Position numbers and translations under genes: made by a program
Part shown: positions 1 to 11,714 of the stretch, in pieces
Position numbering within the stretch: the stretch's first letter is position 1
Layout of the letters: each line of letters begins with the position of its first letter
Notes under the pieces: generated by a model
What the model saw: the letters and a program-made list of their open reading frames with translations, nothing else
What the model was told of the DNA's origin: nothing
Databases searched by the model: none
NCBI RefSeq assembly: GCF_019279795.1
Contig: NC_056733.1
Span: 1,996,742,804 to 1,996,806,803 of the forward strand
Length of the DNA stretch: 64,000 nt
Origin: Protopterus annectens
Lineage: Eukaryota; Chordata; Ceratodontiformes; Protopteridae
Direction: 5' to 3'

Positions 1-229
1 GTACAGCTGTTGTCATTCTCCTTTTGTCCTTAAGGACCTGCATCCAAAATCATACTTTCTCTTTATTTCTCAAAACTCTATCACCCATATCATCTTCATC
101 ATCATGATCATCATCCCCTTCCTTTTTATGTACAACCTTCTGATTGTGTTGTATATACGAACCTTAAATTCTTAGCTCTAGTTTGATAATACACCAGTAG
201 TGTACATTGTGGAGGGTGAGTTGAAGATT

Positions 230-1930
230 ATGAATTATTTTGTTGTGGTTAGGACCAGATTCAGAAAAGACAAGATAAACTATATAGAGAATAAGGTTGG
301 ACATTTGAGTTCAATAGATAAACAGTTGACAAATTAGTTGTACAGAACAGGTGCTAGAACAGAACCTTGAGGAACACTGGTAGGGAGGTGATAAGGTGTT
401 GCACTTTAGAACCATTCATTTGTGGAGAAACCAAAGATGGCATATGCCAGGGTGTTTATTAGCAAACTGTAATTTACTAGGTCAAAATCTTTGTTGAAAT
501 TAATGAAAAGGACAACTACCAGGGGCCTTGTTAATGTTAGCAGTTTGGCTACTTCTGTGCTTTATTAACCCATGTTGGTGTGTGAACAGGATGTTACACA
601 GAAGGACATAACCTGTAAGCCACTTGTATACAGTTTTCTGTAGCAACTTACCTACTTACTTTACTCTTAGATGAGAGATAAGATGGAATTCAAAGGTACT
701 GGAAGTCTAGCACATTTATGTATGGGTGTGAGAATTATTTCATTCTTACACCTGGAAACATTTGTTGCATGTGGGATAGAATAAATAGCTAACACATGTG
801 ATGGAAAATTACATTTCTATATTTTTAAAAACTAGTCATAGGGATCATCGAAATCAAAGGATCCATGATTGGGAAGGATTGTTGAATTGAGTCGGTGAGG
901 AGATGTGTTTTGTTTCGAATTACTTGTTAATTAGTTTACTTCTTTCCAAATTTGTTTGGGGTTAGTAAGTGTTGCAACTTGTCTACTGCTGATGTAAATT
1001 ACTTTTGCCCTATCTACATTATGCTATGTACTTAGTAGTCATGAGAGGGCTGTGCTTGCTTCCAGATTTTCCAGGCAGTGTCTCTGTTCTAGGGGACTGT
1101 GAAGCTCAAATGACATACTTCAGAGGTAATCAGGATTTTGTAGACATAAAGGTCATGAATACAACTGATTTGGAATACAGACAAGGGCCTTATTAAAGAT
1201 AGTGGCAGCACTGTCAGCTAATAAAATATTGTCCAGGTTATACTTTTAATGGCATAGGTTACCTTTTTGTGTTGTCTGTTGAAAGGTGTGAGTAAGGTAT
1301 AGAACAAGGGGTTTCTTTGTTTTTTCATTGAATATGTAAAAGCTATGTCATAGTGGGCACTAATGTTAGGTAGGTAGCCTTTACAAATGTTTTTCAAAAG
1401 GCTTAAATGAATGTTGATTACTTTAAGACTAATTATTATCCCCATTGAATATATATTAGAAAGGAAGTACGACATTCTATGTGGGAGTAAATCAATGTTT
1501 TCTATAATGGCAGTCTGACCCTGACCTTGTTGAGATATTATAACAATGGTTGACATTATACCATAAGTATTTTTATAAATCATCTAACTATGTATATCAA
1601 AAATAGGTCTTTTAATACACACATACTGGGGACTTATAGTGATAAATGTCCGAAATTATATTATTGTTATTATTGATTGCATATGGGTATCTCTTCTTTC
1701 CTTACAAAAATTATATCAGAGCACATTTTTACATTAAAACCTATTCTACGCCTATGTGGCTTCCAAATAACCATATGGCTCAGATTATAAAGTATCATAA
1801 TCCTTAGTATTCCTAAAGGTGATAGCCAGTTTGATGTTTTCATCAAGACTGGAGGCAAAATCGGTAAAGTGGTCATCAATAAATTGATCACAGCCCAACG
1901 GTACACCTCAAAGAATCATTCCTGGTATTA
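230..1930 (-). mobile_element. Degenerate non-LTR retrotransposon (LINE) ORF2 remnant
   Basis: Read on the minus strand, this stretch holds reverse-transcriptase blocks of a LINE, broken by stops and frame changes. In order I see the linker after the endonuclease (NRQHKKVTY, near 1265), FTSAVDKLQHL (near 970-1010), HQHGLIKHRSSQTA (near 545-590), VVVLFINFNKDFDLVNY (near 480-530) and SVPQGSVLAPVLYN (near 340-380). These match the family blocks HGFRxxRST, LDLSKAFDxVDH and GVPQGSVLGPxLF. The catalytic YADD block and everything after it is missing, so the C-terminal end is truncated near 230. Two open frames (1218-1583 and 1670-1906) are pieces of the same reading. The clade is uncertain (CR1/L2/Rex1-like). 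It is not a functional gene. Confidence 0.7.
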
Positions 1931-2084
1931 GCAAATTATAACCTATTCCAACTCTGCCCGAGCCAGTTATACAGCTATTTAGCAATCCATTGAGAAAAGA
2001 AAGGACAAAAAAATTTACTTTATGAAACAACAGGGTTAATATTTCAGCATGCAGCATGCTGTTAAAAGTTAAACAAATAAAAAA

Positions 2085-2640
2085 CATCTTGTAATAAAAT
2101 ACAAAACACTTTATTTCACCATCCAGTAAGTGCTTTCATCTCTTAGCAAGACTTCTTCGGACTGAATGAACTGCAATTTGACACCATATTTATACAATTA
2201 ACTTAATTACACAATTCCAGTTAATGCTTTATTCTTTTCTTCCTTAAAAACACTTTAAAATTATCCTTGTCATTTAGACCTGAACGGTAACATTTGTCCA
2301 GTTTTACCTGCCATGTATATTCCCTCCAGTCCAACTCTTCTTCTTCTGCATCAAATAAACTTTCATAGTTGAAAATATGATTTAAATAACAACCTTAAAA
2401 TCAATTTTGCATTTGCTATTACTGTAATGTTTACTGAGGGTATTTTGGTCATCCTTTGCTTTTATTGTGTATAAATGTTCATAAATATTAGGACAAAGGT
2501 CCCTAGTAGTTCTTCCAACACAGAATACATTACACGAGACACATAATATCAAATATATAACATATTTTGACTTGCATGAATATCTTCCTTTAATCTTAAC
2601 ATTATTCACTTTGATCTCATTGGTTACTGTGTATAAATAA
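2085..2640 (-). mobile_element. 3' end of a Penelope-like element
   Basis: The minus strand carries the C-terminal part of a PLE ORF followed by a 3' UTR with AATAAA-like signals near 2095-2120. The element ends in an AT-rich tail near 2085. The RT part is absent, so this is a 5'-truncated copy. The UTR word near 2125-2155 (AGTAAGTGCTTTC on the plus strand) resembles the tail of the PLE copy ending near 18690. Confidence 0.7.
2382..2609 (-). CDS. GIY-YIG endonuclease domain fragment of a PLE
   Basis: This 75-residue frame contains a GIY-YIG nuclease core. YVIYLILCVSCNVFCVGRTT corresponds to the family pattern of a hydrophobic YxI strand, a CxxC pair and a YVGxT strand, and EHLYTIKAKDD follows as the conserved R/H-x-EH helix. 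In PLEs this domain sits at the C terminus and nicks target DNA for RT priming. The tyrosine of the second strand appears as C (FCVG), which suggests decay. The upstream RT is missing, so this is a fragment. The domain assignment is fairly secure; activity is unlikely. Confidence 0.72.
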   Translation of the reverse strand: MNNVKIKGRYSCKSKYVIYLILCVSCNVFCVGRTTRDLCPNIYEHLYTIKAKDDQNTLSKHYSNSKCKIDFKVVI

Positions 2641-2711
2641 GAACAAAAGTTACAATTATGACATCTAAATATTCATTTATTTTCATATTTCTTTTGGGAA
2701 AAGCTCAGTTT

Positions 2712-3567
2712 GGAGGAGTTCTAATGAATCTCAAGCTCAATGCCAAAAAGTGCAGTGTCATCCCCTTTGGTAAAAGCTCTGTACCTATGAACTACCACAT
2801 AGGCAGCAATCTACCTAACACCAAATTTGTGATAAGAGACCTTGGGACCCAGGTGGACAGTAGTCTCTCCTTTGATAGTCACATCGCCACAGTAGTCAGG
2901 AAGTCCTTTTATGTGGCACACCTAATCATAAAAGGGTTCTCATCCAGGAAAAAAGAGGTCCCCTCTACTCGACCCTCATTAGACCCATTATAGAGTACAA
3001 CGCCCCTTTTGAAATGTACCTCACAAGACATCTGCAGCAGCTGGAAAGGCCACAGAAGTACCTCACAGAGAGGATTACTGGCCTCAAACAAATGCCCTAC
3101 ACTGACCGCCTCAAAAAACTCCAGCTTTACTCCGTAGTATATCACCTACTCCAAGGTGATCTCTGCCTAACATATAAAGCTATGTCAAACCCAGAGCTGT
3201 TGGACATGCTACACCTAAAGAAATCCCAATCCCTCCAAGCTACATGCTCTAGGGATCTAAACATTGTCACCACAATAAACAGCACATGCTGGAGGGATAG
3301 ATTCCTGTCCCAGAGACTTCCCATACTCTGGAGCAGGCTACCCATCTATGTCCAGCAAAGTTCTTCATTAGTACTCTTCAAGAAAAATCTTGATGAGTGG
3401 ATGGGAAATAGGAAATACACCCCGGGGATCACTTCTGTGTCTCTGCTCGACAGTGGCACAGGAAAATAACTTTCTTGGGTGGTGTAAGCCAGGGAACCTT
3501 GTCGGCTAGGCTTATGTAGGGCCTTGGGCCGATAGCCTAGTACCTACCTATGAACCTATGAAAGATG
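2712..3567 (+). mobile_element. 5'-truncated CR1-type LINE, 3' end of ORF2
   Basis: This is the C-terminal third of a CR1-like ORF2, after the catalytic YADD block. It starts at LKLNAKKCSVIPFGKS and continues through RDLGTQVDSSLSFDSHI, ERPQKYLTERITGLKQMP and MGNRKYTPGI. One frameshift near 2960 splits it into two open frames (2658-2993 and 3014-3469). The 3' end is a conserved UTR (GGGCCGATAGCCTAGTA) ending in two copies of CCTATGAA. That short direct repeat is how CR1 elements end, and the same tail recurs at about 17200, which fixes the element boundary near 3567. The truncated 5' end directly follows the PLE fragment. Confidence 0.85.
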
Positions 3568-3993
3568 CCATTCTTGAGGCAGGGGAAGCCTGCAGAACCA
3601 GGGTTTATGAGACCCCTTTTTGGATAAACACTTTCAGCTCTCCTGAAGGGCTGCCCAATTGCTCACCTTTGGATGCAGGCAGCTCAGCTTGTCTCTGCAC
3701 CCAGACACATGGGAATTAATAACAAAATATTCTTGGGTGCTAAGAATCATATTCAGAGATTATTTCATACCATTTTCTCAAATTTCCCAAAACAAGAGGA
3801 AAATACTCCCCAATATTCCACCCAGTCAGAGGGAGGCAGCAGCTCTAGAAATTCAAAAACTGCTAGACAAAGGAGTCATCTAGGAGGTCCCTCAAGACCA
3901 GAAAGGATTAGGAACTTACTCTAGATTCTTTTTAGTGCCAATGAAAACAGGGGACCCGAGACAAATTCTGGACCTCAGCAAAATTAATTGATC

Positions 3994-4268
3994 TGTAAAG
4001 AAGTTGTCACTCGTCCAGTCAGGATAAAATAGACGAGTCTTTGTGGGTTCTGTTCAAGCAGCTTTATTATGTACAAACTCATCAGGATTGAGGCTTAATA
4101 ACTTTAACTTAGATAAACTTATAAACAAACTAGCTATTACACTCATATATGCTCACTCTCTGGCTGTACTCTTAAAATGGCACTGAAGCTAGCACATACT
4201 TGCTATTTATATGCATGTGCCATACTTGAAATGCTTCTCAAAGATACAGCACACACTATATTCTGCAG
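3994..4268. mobile_element. Unidentified ~275-bp insertion in the DIRS RT
   Basis: The DIRS RT reading breaks after DLSKIN at about 3988 and resumes with IKVLNGHVS near 4268. The block between is not RT sequence. It begins TGTAAAG and ends near CTGCA, but no convincing TSD is visible. It could be a solo LTR or a short non-autonomous element. Confidence 0.4.
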
Positions 4269-5135
4269 AAATCAAAGTTCTGAATGGTCATGTTTCAGTC
4301 CATTCTGTCATTTCTATGCAAGGATGTTTGGATATGCTCCATCTGTCTTCAGAATGCATACTATCACATCAAGATGAACAGATGATCCCAAATATTTCTG
4401 CGTTTTCGGCTGGGGGTCAGTCAGTACCAGTTCAGAGCCCTGTCCTTTGGTCTCACCAGAGTCACCAGTGTGTTTACCAAATGCATGGCAGTAGTAGCAG
4501 CTCATTTGAGACTGCTGGGATTCTGAGTGTTTCCATTCCTAATCTAGATGGCTGTCTCCTCACCACCTCAATCAGGCATCTCCTAGAGAAATCCAGGGAC
4601 TACTTGCTCCAGTTATGACAATCCCTAGGCATCTCAATCAATATCTGTAAGTCTAATCTTCAACCTGTTCAGAACCTGGAGTTCATAGGTGCTTAGCTAA
4701 ACACAGTCAGTCAGATAGCTTCCCTTCCAACACACTGAGTATTGACCATAAAGTGTCACATGAAGCAAGTAATCTGACATCCTTCTCCCCCACCCATACT
4801 TATTCTTCATGCCTTAGGGTCAATGGCAGCTGCCATATCTTTGGTTACCATGGCCCATTTTTATATGCACATTCTTCAATGGACTCTAGCCGTTCAGTGG
4901 TCAATTCTTCACCATTCCTTGACCTTACCAATCAAACTCACATGAGCAAGCTAAGACTATTCTGGTGGATTCATTTGGACAAAGTATCCTAAGGCTGCTC
5001 TTTTGTTCTTCCACTCCTAGTAGCCCAAGTAACCACAGATTCTTCCCAACTGGGGTGAAAGGGCATTTATTGGGACATACAGTCCAAGATACATAGCCCC
5101 CAAAAAAGACCAATTCACACATCAATGTCCCAGAG

Positions 5136-5396
5136 ATGAGAATGGCCATCCTAGCATTGCAGGCCTTCAAGGAAGCCCTTCCTCTTGGGACAATTGTGAT
5201 TCAAACCAACAACATGTCTGTGGTTTGGGACACCAGTAAACAGTGGGGGACCCGATCTTATCCCTTTTGTTGGGAGGCAAAAAGAGTGTGTCAGGGAGTG
5301 ATCTCCTCCAACCACTTTCTTATGGCAATGCACATACCAAAGAAATCCAACATGCTAGCAGACAAACACAACAGGTCCATCCTGATGCCTCATTAG
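5136..5396 (+). pseudogene. DIRS RNase H domain fragment
   Basis: This is the longest uninterrupted piece of the DIRS polyprotein. It reads RMAILALQAFKEALPLGTIV, then a QTNNMSVVWDT block where the family has a catalytic aspartate (TDN), then a tryptophan-rich stretch and MHIPKKSNMLAD. The Asp-to-Asn change in QTNN would remove a metal ligand. The family usually continues with xLSR after the LAD motif; here the frame runs into KHNRS and stops. RNase H degrades the RNA strand during reverse transcription. It is inactive by inspection. Confidence 0.75.
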
Positions 5397-6925
5397 TGGA
5401 TTCTCAATCAATCGGTGGTGGAGAGGTTTTTCTATCAATGGGGTCAACCTTGCTGTGATCTCTTTGCATCTTCCCACAACAACAAGTTCAGCAGGTTCTT
5501 TGCCATGATCCCCGCTCGGGGGAGTCACCGAGAGATGCTCTAGTCCACATTTGGCCCTCCAGTCTCCTTTTTGCTTATCCTCCGATACCTCTAATTCTCA
5601 AATTTTTACAGAAGGCACTTTGGCTGAAAAGCACATTTATCCTCATTGCCCCTTTTAGCCTTGTCAAGTGTAGTTCCCTTTCCTTTGGTCTCACCTTCAA
5701 TATGCACCCTGGATAGTGGACCCCCAGTACAGGCCTTCTCTCTCATCCCACGGAGATGGATCACCTGAACATTACTGGCCTCAAGCTGACTGCACGGTTT
5801 CTCCAATTCTACTGATAGTTAGACAGCCAAAGCCCCCCCCCCCCCATCAAACCAATATTATTATCTTCCTACAAGGTCTCCATCGGGAAGATCTACAAAA
5901 GTAAATGGAAAAGATTTTCTGTTTGGGCTCTCCGGGGAGAACTGGATCCCTTCACTGCCCCTACTTCTGCTGTCCTAGAGTTTTTAGCATCTGTTTTTCA
6001 AGAAGGACCTAGTTTCTCTACTATCCAAGTACAATTGGCAACAATAACTAATGTTCATTCAGGTGAAAATGATTCTTAATTCTTCAAAATTGTGCAAGGC
6101 CTTTCTTAAAGGTACCTTTTTGCTTAGACCCCCAGTGAAGGACCATACTCTATGCTGGGATTTGATAATTGTACTGCATGGTTTAACTCAGAGCCCTTTT
6201 GAACCATCAGCTAATTCTGATTAAAAAATTTTATCCTGGAAGACTATGTCTCTAGTAGCCAAGTCTGTGAGACAAGTTTCCGAATTCAAGACTCTCTCTT
6301 CCAAATCTCCATATCCCATCTTTCACAAAGACATGGTTACCTTATGGACCAACTCATCCTTCTTGCCTAAAGTAGCCTCAGAGAAAAATATTATTCAAGC
6401 CATTAATTGCCTCTTTTCTTTCCCAGCTTTGCTAACAGAGGTGAATGCATTCTTCATCTTTTGGATATACATAGACAACTCCATTTTTATCTCCATATAA
6501 CAAAATATTTCAGAAAGTCAGAGCAATTGTTTGCCTCTTTCTCTCCAAACAAATTGGGTTCACCAGCTTCTAAAATTACCTTAGCCAAATGGATTACTGA
6601 TTGTATGTCCTTTGTTTGCCATTAGCAAAGTCTGTCCCTACCCAGAACCCCTAAAGCACACTCCACCAGGTCCATGGCTACGTCATCCGCCTCCTGGTCT
6701 ATAACTTCTATTGACGACCTTTGTGCAGCAGCTACCTGGTCTAATGCTCATACTTTTAGTGTTCATTACAAATTAGATTTGACTTCCAGAAATAGGGCTG
6801 CTTTTGGTTCTGCAGTAGGTTCTGCAGTAATCTGGAATATCCTTCCATGTGAACCACCCACGATTCACATATTTGGGTACTCTTTCACAATAGTTGAAGA
6901 ATGAATGAAAAGGTCAACATCAGAT

Positions 6926-7314
6926 ATTAAAGTTATGTACTCACCATAATTATGCATCTGTGTTGTCCATTTTCATTCTTCCTCAACTCCCCACCTTCCA
7001 ACCCCCTTCATTTAGCCCCTGGAGTGACTTTACAGTTATTGTGGAACCTCTGTTCTAGGTTTGAGTCCCAGTCTTCTAGTACTAGCTTTACTTCTGTCTT
7101 AACATTGGGTATGTTCTGTCTATGGCTTATAAGGCAGCAAACATGATCTGCCATATTGCAGGCTGACCAAGGCATTGTGGGTAAAGGGAGGAGCTCAAGA
7201 GTTGGATCTGAAAGTCTTGTAAATGCAGCCAAGTTGGATCCAAGACCCAGTAGTTGAGGAAAAATGAAAATGGACAACACAGCTGCATAGTTATGGTGAG
7301 TACATAACTTTAAT
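6926..7314. repeat. 389-bp inverted-repeat structure with 62-bp arms
   Basis: The left arm (6926-6987, starting ATTAAAGTTATGTACTCACC) is repeated in reverse complement at 7253-7314 with only about three mismatches. About 265 bp of non-coding sequence separates the arms. It lies 20 bp after the DIRS recombinase stop. It may be the right terminal/complementary region of the DIRS element, or a separate TIR element that landed next to it. No TSD is obvious. Confidence 0.75.
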
Positions 7315-7680
7315 TTTTTTTAAATATTTAAAAGTAGTATTTGTTCCTACTGTCCACTTTATTTTGAGGAGCACCTTCCTGTAAGTAATATCCATGTAGG
7401 GGAATACTAACATTGCAGAATGGGGCACAAACGTCTAATAATACCTCACAAGCTCCAGCGCTGCCTTCACTCTAAAAAGTGTTTAACTTCACTCTTATAT
7501 ACCTTGCTGTTGAAGGCACTTACAGTTAATTCATATGGCTTCAGGGAGTCAAGCACAGCCTATACTCTTAGCTAGATATGAGTCCCAGTCTTCGGAGTGT
7601 ATAATAGCATTGTGTAGGTAAGAAGCAGCAAAGTTAGTGCAGAATTTTAAGACTGTTCATGTTTCCCAAAAGGAAGAACA
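7315..7680. other. No recognised feature
   Basis: AT-rich, with stops in all frames; no repeat family recognised. Confidence 0.5.
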
Positions 7681-7890
7681 TTATAGTGAAATAGTCCCTC
7701 TAGTGTTGAAAATGCTGTATTTTCTTGGCCGTAAACTTTCAAGTCTAATGTAGTTACGAATCTTGCTTCCCCAACCAATTAGTTCATCAACCCTAAGCAT
7801 GGGATTACTGCCAAATTTTGAAATGCTGTTCAGCTTCCTAAAAATCATGACAGAAGTTGATTGTCTCATCAGGCTCTGAGGCTCTTCCAC
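7681..7890 (-). pseudogene. Ty3/gypsy-like reverse-transcriptase scrap
   Basis: The 69-residue frame contains FRKLNSISKF, PMLRVDELI and, further on, a FNTRGTISL stretch. This follows the gypsy RT order DFRxLNxxT, PxPRVDELI, then a TAFxTPxGLYxF block. The catalytic YxDD block and neighbouring pol domains are not found, so it is a short remnant. The match rests on a handful of blocks, so confidence is moderate. Confidence 0.55.
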
Positions 7891-7899
7891 TCACTTTTG

Positions 7900-9240
7900 A
7901 ACCCCTTAATTACTGCTAGCTGAAACATTTCTTACTTCAGCTTGTATTTCTGACTTTGGTACTCAGTATGATTTTAAATCAGCCTTCTCTCCTGGACTAG
8001 TCACAGTAGCATGTTGAATCGATTTTTTTTCTCTATTAGGCAGTTCTGAAAACACTTGTTCTGGAACAGAAATTATTTTTTTTGTTTCTGTGGCTTGGAT
8101 AATGTATCATCTATTTAAACAGCAGGTGTAAAGGTCAGTTTTCTGTCTTTACCAGATTCTCTAATCTCTGCTACTAAACTATCTACCAAAGTCTATACTT
8201 CTTTCAACAGTTTTCAGAACATTGACATGATATGTCTATTCTGGCCTTGTTTACCTTACTTATTTTCACTAGTATTTCAATTATTTTCTGTGAAGGGGAC
8301 AAACCTAACAGCTGGTCTCCAGTTTTACCTTCCTTTTTCCTTGTATTTCAGTTATACACCCCTTGTTGAGTAGCCTGAGCTTTTTCCATACGTATCTGGA
8401 GTGTGAGCATCATCACTTTCAACCTGTCTTGCTGGTGCAGTGTTCTGTGGCACTTTCAAAGGAGTTCTCTTCTTCCTGATTGTTCTGGCAATATTTAATA
8501 ATCATAGCCGAGGTGCAATTGCTTTGAAATCCTTTGAGGCAGATGTCCCTGAATTACGCTGCACAGTATATCACAGTCCTTTAACCTACATTCAGTGCCT
8601 TCAGTGTTTAATCTCTTCACCAAATATATTTGTAGATTTAGAAAATGATGGAAGTAATTTGCCAACTGAAGAAACATCTTCCATCTTCCTCAAGATTTTA
8701 CTTTCAAAATCAGTTTCATCCAGCATTTGGTTCACAAGATCCTGGGTGTCTTCCTCATCAGTAGAGTCATCAAAAACGTCATCTAGTATAAAAAATAATA
8801 ATAAAAAAAATGTCATCTACTGTGTCATTAATCATTTCATCAATCATATCCATCTTTATGTTCTCCTTCTGGAAATTCTGTACAGTTTGTAGTGTTTTCT
8901 GGGGATCTATATTTTTGTTAATTGCTTACTTACTTATAGTAGACATAGCACCATCTGTGAGCCCATTAATCCGGTCTGTGAAGATATCAGTGCTACTTTG
9001 GAGCTGACTGAGTATGTTTGTCTCTTCTGCTTCTGCTCCTGCAAAAGCTATTTTGCTAGAATTTTGCAGGCATCCTTGTTATCAGTTCTGGCCATTTTCT
9101 TAATTTTAAGTTCCAGATATTTTTCTTGTTTTTCAAAAGCTGCACAATATCCTGTTATTGCTCTCTTTGTTCTGCTTTAATTCACAATTCTGTTCTTTAA
9201 TAATATTGTTCACTTCTTGAAGAATGTGGCCATGGTACAG
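7900..9240 (-). other. Degenerate minus-strand coding remnant, family unknown
   Basis: Minus-strand frames in this stretch read as low-quality protein with frequent stops. They include an acidic block (DDVFDDSTDEEDTQDLVNQM in the frame at 8601-8816) and, upstream, ARTDNKDACKILAKIAFAG near 9050-9115. The composition resembles a retroelement gag-like protein and it lies upstream (in the minus direction) of the gypsy scrap. I cannot name the family, and no zinc knuckle is visible. Confidence 0.3.
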
Positions 9241-9339
9241 CTGAAGCCTGGCAATTAATCAAAACAGAGTAACAAAGGAGGAAGGAACAGGCCATTAAAA
9301 ACAAAGTCAAGAAGAGCAGCTGTTTCCAGTGAGTCTGTC

Positions 9340-9965
9340 TTCAGAAACCTGGACAGAAGGCTCCCTGTCTTTTGATCACCATGTAGCAACCATAGTCAGG
9401 AAGGCCTTCTATCTATCATAATTAATCACCAAGGGTATGTCTACCCAAACCAAGGAAGTTTTCATTCCACTGTATGCTCTCACATTAGGCCAATTATAGA
9501 ATATAGTGTACTGTTGCATCATACTGGTCAGATCAAAAGTTTCCTAACAAAAAGAAACTCTGGACTCAAACGCCTTAGTTGTCAGGAAAGGATGGAGTCA
9601 CTCTCCCTGTACATAGAGTCATATAGGTTCTTGAGGGGCGACCTATATCTTGCTTTGTGTGTTCTAATAGTACAGTCAGCATTTAGAACAAGAGATCTGA
9701 ATCTATATCAGGGAATACATAAAACTAAATGAAGAGACAGGTGCATCAACCAGCATCTCTCCTTGCTCAGGAATAGACTCCACTTGCATGTCAAGCAGTA
9801 TGATTCCCTGTTGGCCTTCAAACATAGCTTAGACAATTGGATTGGTACCTTAAAATACACTCTAGGACTTACAGTCCTTGCCCTCTTTGAAAAGGCTGGT
9901 GGATCCTGAGGGTGGTTATTAGCAGGGCACACTTTGTCTCTGGTCTAATAGCCTTGATTGCTATG
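9340..9965 (+). mobile_element. Heavily degenerate CR1 LINE fragment
   Basis: Out-of-frame pieces of the same CR1 C-terminal domain as at 2712-3567: a SFDHHVATIVRK-like block near 9375, SLYIESYRFLRGDLYLA near 9605-9655, and LRNRLHLHVKQYDSLLAFK with LDNWIGTLKYTLGL near 9770-9870. The UTR word GGTCTAATAGCC near 9942 is the counterpart of the CR1 3' UTR. The element runs straight into a GATA microsatellite. It is much more diverged than the other CR1 copies, so it is an old insertion. Confidence 0.65.
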
Positions 9966-10028
<63 letters not shown>

Positions 10029-10050
10029 CAGATAGATAAATAGATAAATA
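9966..10050 (+). repeat. (GATA)n microsatellite
   Basis: About 20 near-perfect GATA units. It starts exactly where the CR1 3' end would have its short terminal direct repeat, so it probably expanded from that repeat. Confidence 0.95.
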
Positions 10051-10690
10051 TGGGTATCCTTCACTCATTTAAATCTTCATTTGTTTAATGGAGTGAACTG
10101 CTTGGGAAATTCATCAAGAGTTCCAGTTGTAAAGTATTGTAGATGTTGAAATAAGGAAGCCAGAGTGCATGTGTGATAAGGTTAGTGTGAGTGTGAGATT
10201 TTAATGCTGAAACTTTCAGATATACCAAACATTTTGGCATTAGGAGGTGGGAGAGTGTATGTGAATGTTTGTCGATCATGGTTAGAGCAAGGGTTAGGTA
10301 AGGGCATAGATTTAGTGTGCTGCATGGCCTCTGCTGTATGTTGTGTGTGTCTGAGTATATAATGTAGTGGTAGTACAACAGAAAGGGGTTTCTATGGTAA
10401 GGTGTAGGGCTGAGGTTAGAGGCAAAGGTAGAGTTAGGGTTAGGATTAGCATGCAACAGTAAGAATGGGTGGGGGGGGTCTTTGTCAGAATGTCTTGTTC
10501 AGAAATTCCTTGAAGGAACTTACAGTTAGTGAGATTCAGAAACAAGCCTCACAGTATCAGCCGTATGCAGAACAAAAGAATATGTGCTCATAGCATTAGA
10601 AACACCTTGCATGTGCTCAGAGCTTTTTTTTTTCAAAATGTGTGCCTCTTCCTGACATACTACCAAATATATTAACCCAAAAGTACTGTA
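10051..10690. other. No recognised feature
   Basis: Non-coding sequence rich in GT and GTTAGG words. Long minus-strand frames here have low-complexity composition (L/S/T/H-rich) and no recognisable domain, so I do not call genes. Confidence 0.5.
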
Positions 10691-10692
10691 TT

Positions 10693-10696
<4 letters not shown>

Positions 10697-10747
<51 letters not shown>
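10697..10747 (+). repeat. (TA)n microsatellite
   Basis: About 25 uninterrupted TA dinucleotides. Confidence 0.97.
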
Positions 10748-10751
<4 letters not shown>

Positions 10752-10984
10752 TATGGTGTACAGCCCCTGAGTTAAAATTTTTAAAATCATTTGTTTAATA
10801 TGTCGGCACTCATTACAATTGTCATATTTGCTGTCTGATGTTGTTTAAATTAGGAATTAGATTATTCTGAGACATAATTTTATATATTAGTTTGTTGACC
10901 TAAATAATAGGACAAGGACAAGTAATGCAGACACTTGCTAAACTAAATGAATTAATATAATTGCCATAGAGCAGGAATTTCCAT

Positions 10985-11290
10985 TTTTAAATAATTAACT
11001 ATTGTTTAAATTTATTTATTTATTTGTCAAATGTTAGGTAAAATTGTCCTCAGTCCCTAGATCCAGATGAATAGTTTACAATTAGTTTTATAGATTGATT
11101 AGACAATCAACCAGCACGCTTGGAGAGTAACATGAAACCAGAATACCCACAGAAAACCTGTGCAGACATAGAACATACAAACTCCATATAAACAATGACC
11201 AGATGTTGGGACTGAACCCCTGACCCTAGAGTTGTGAAGTAAAATGCTTAGCTGTTGAGCCACAATGTTGCCATACTTCAGTAACCTGCT
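10985..11290 (-). mobile_element. tRNA-derived SINE, old copy
   Basis: On the minus strand the head near 11200-11285 carries a B-box-like GGGGTTCAGTCCC. The body follows with GGAGTTTGTATGTTC, the widely shared vertebrate SINE word GGAGTTTGCATGTTCTCC in mutated form. The tail ends in AAATAAATAAATAAA at about 11015, the same kind of tail as the L2-like LINEs here, which would be the likely mobilising partner. The same body occurs at 11715-12025. Confidence 0.65.
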
Positions 11291-11443
11291 GTATACTATT
11301 TTATAAAGCAAGCGCCCGCTTGATAGTGTCTCTTTAGCTCACTTAATTTCATCCTTGTTGGAATCTTTATAAACTTCTAGACTATTGCAATTTTCTGTAT
11401 GGACAAGGTCATAATTACACAGAAGAGTTTAGCCACTTTTTTG

Positions 11444-11445
11444 TG

Positions 11446-11512
<67 letters not shown>
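11444..11512 (+). repeat. (GT)n microsatellite
   Basis: About 33 GT units with a few interruptions. Confidence 0.96.
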
Positions 11513-11517
<5 letters not shown>

Positions 11518-11535
11518 TCTATATTTATAATATTT

Positions 11536-11537
<2 letters not shown>

Positions 11538-11585
<48 letters not shown>

Positions 11586-11640
11586 TTATATTTATATATT
11601 ATTTATATATAAAATTTTATAAATATATATTTATAATCAC
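11538..11640 (+). repeat. (TA)n / TATTTA-rich simple repeat
   Basis: A TA run followed by TATTTATA variants. Confidence 0.9.
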
Positions 11641-11714
11641 TCGAACATGGTAAGATATAAAAAGATACAAGTGGCAACAAGAAGCATGACAATATGGAAC
11701 TCTGGAACCCAGAT

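Larger units (their letters stand above)
3590..6904 (+). mobile_element. Degenerate DIRS-type retrotransposon (RT, RNase H, tyrosine recombinase)
   Basis: Three domains of a DIRS-order element lie in order on the plus strand, in shifting frames. RT: TYSRFFLVPMKTGDPRQILD near 3915-3980, then NLDGCLLTTSIRHLLEKSRD near 4540-4600. RNase H: RMAILALQAFKEALPLG through MHIPKKSNMLAD at 5136-5365. Tyrosine recombinase: KSVRQVSEFKTLS near 6255, HSTRSMATS near 6660 and FSVHYKLD near 6755, giving the family R...HxxR...Y residues. DIRS elements integrate through this recombinase instead of an integrase. A 275-bp block at 3994-4268 interrupts the RT. Many stops show it is dead. The left terminal repeat is not visible. 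Confidence 0.8.

Noticed and set aside
10434-10450. GTTAGGGTTAGG, telomere-like
   Set aside because: Only two imperfect units; not an interstitial telomere block.
10085-10545. Long minus-strand frames of 123 and 77 residues
   Set aside because: Low-complexity composition driven by GT-rich repeats; no domain, splice or start context.
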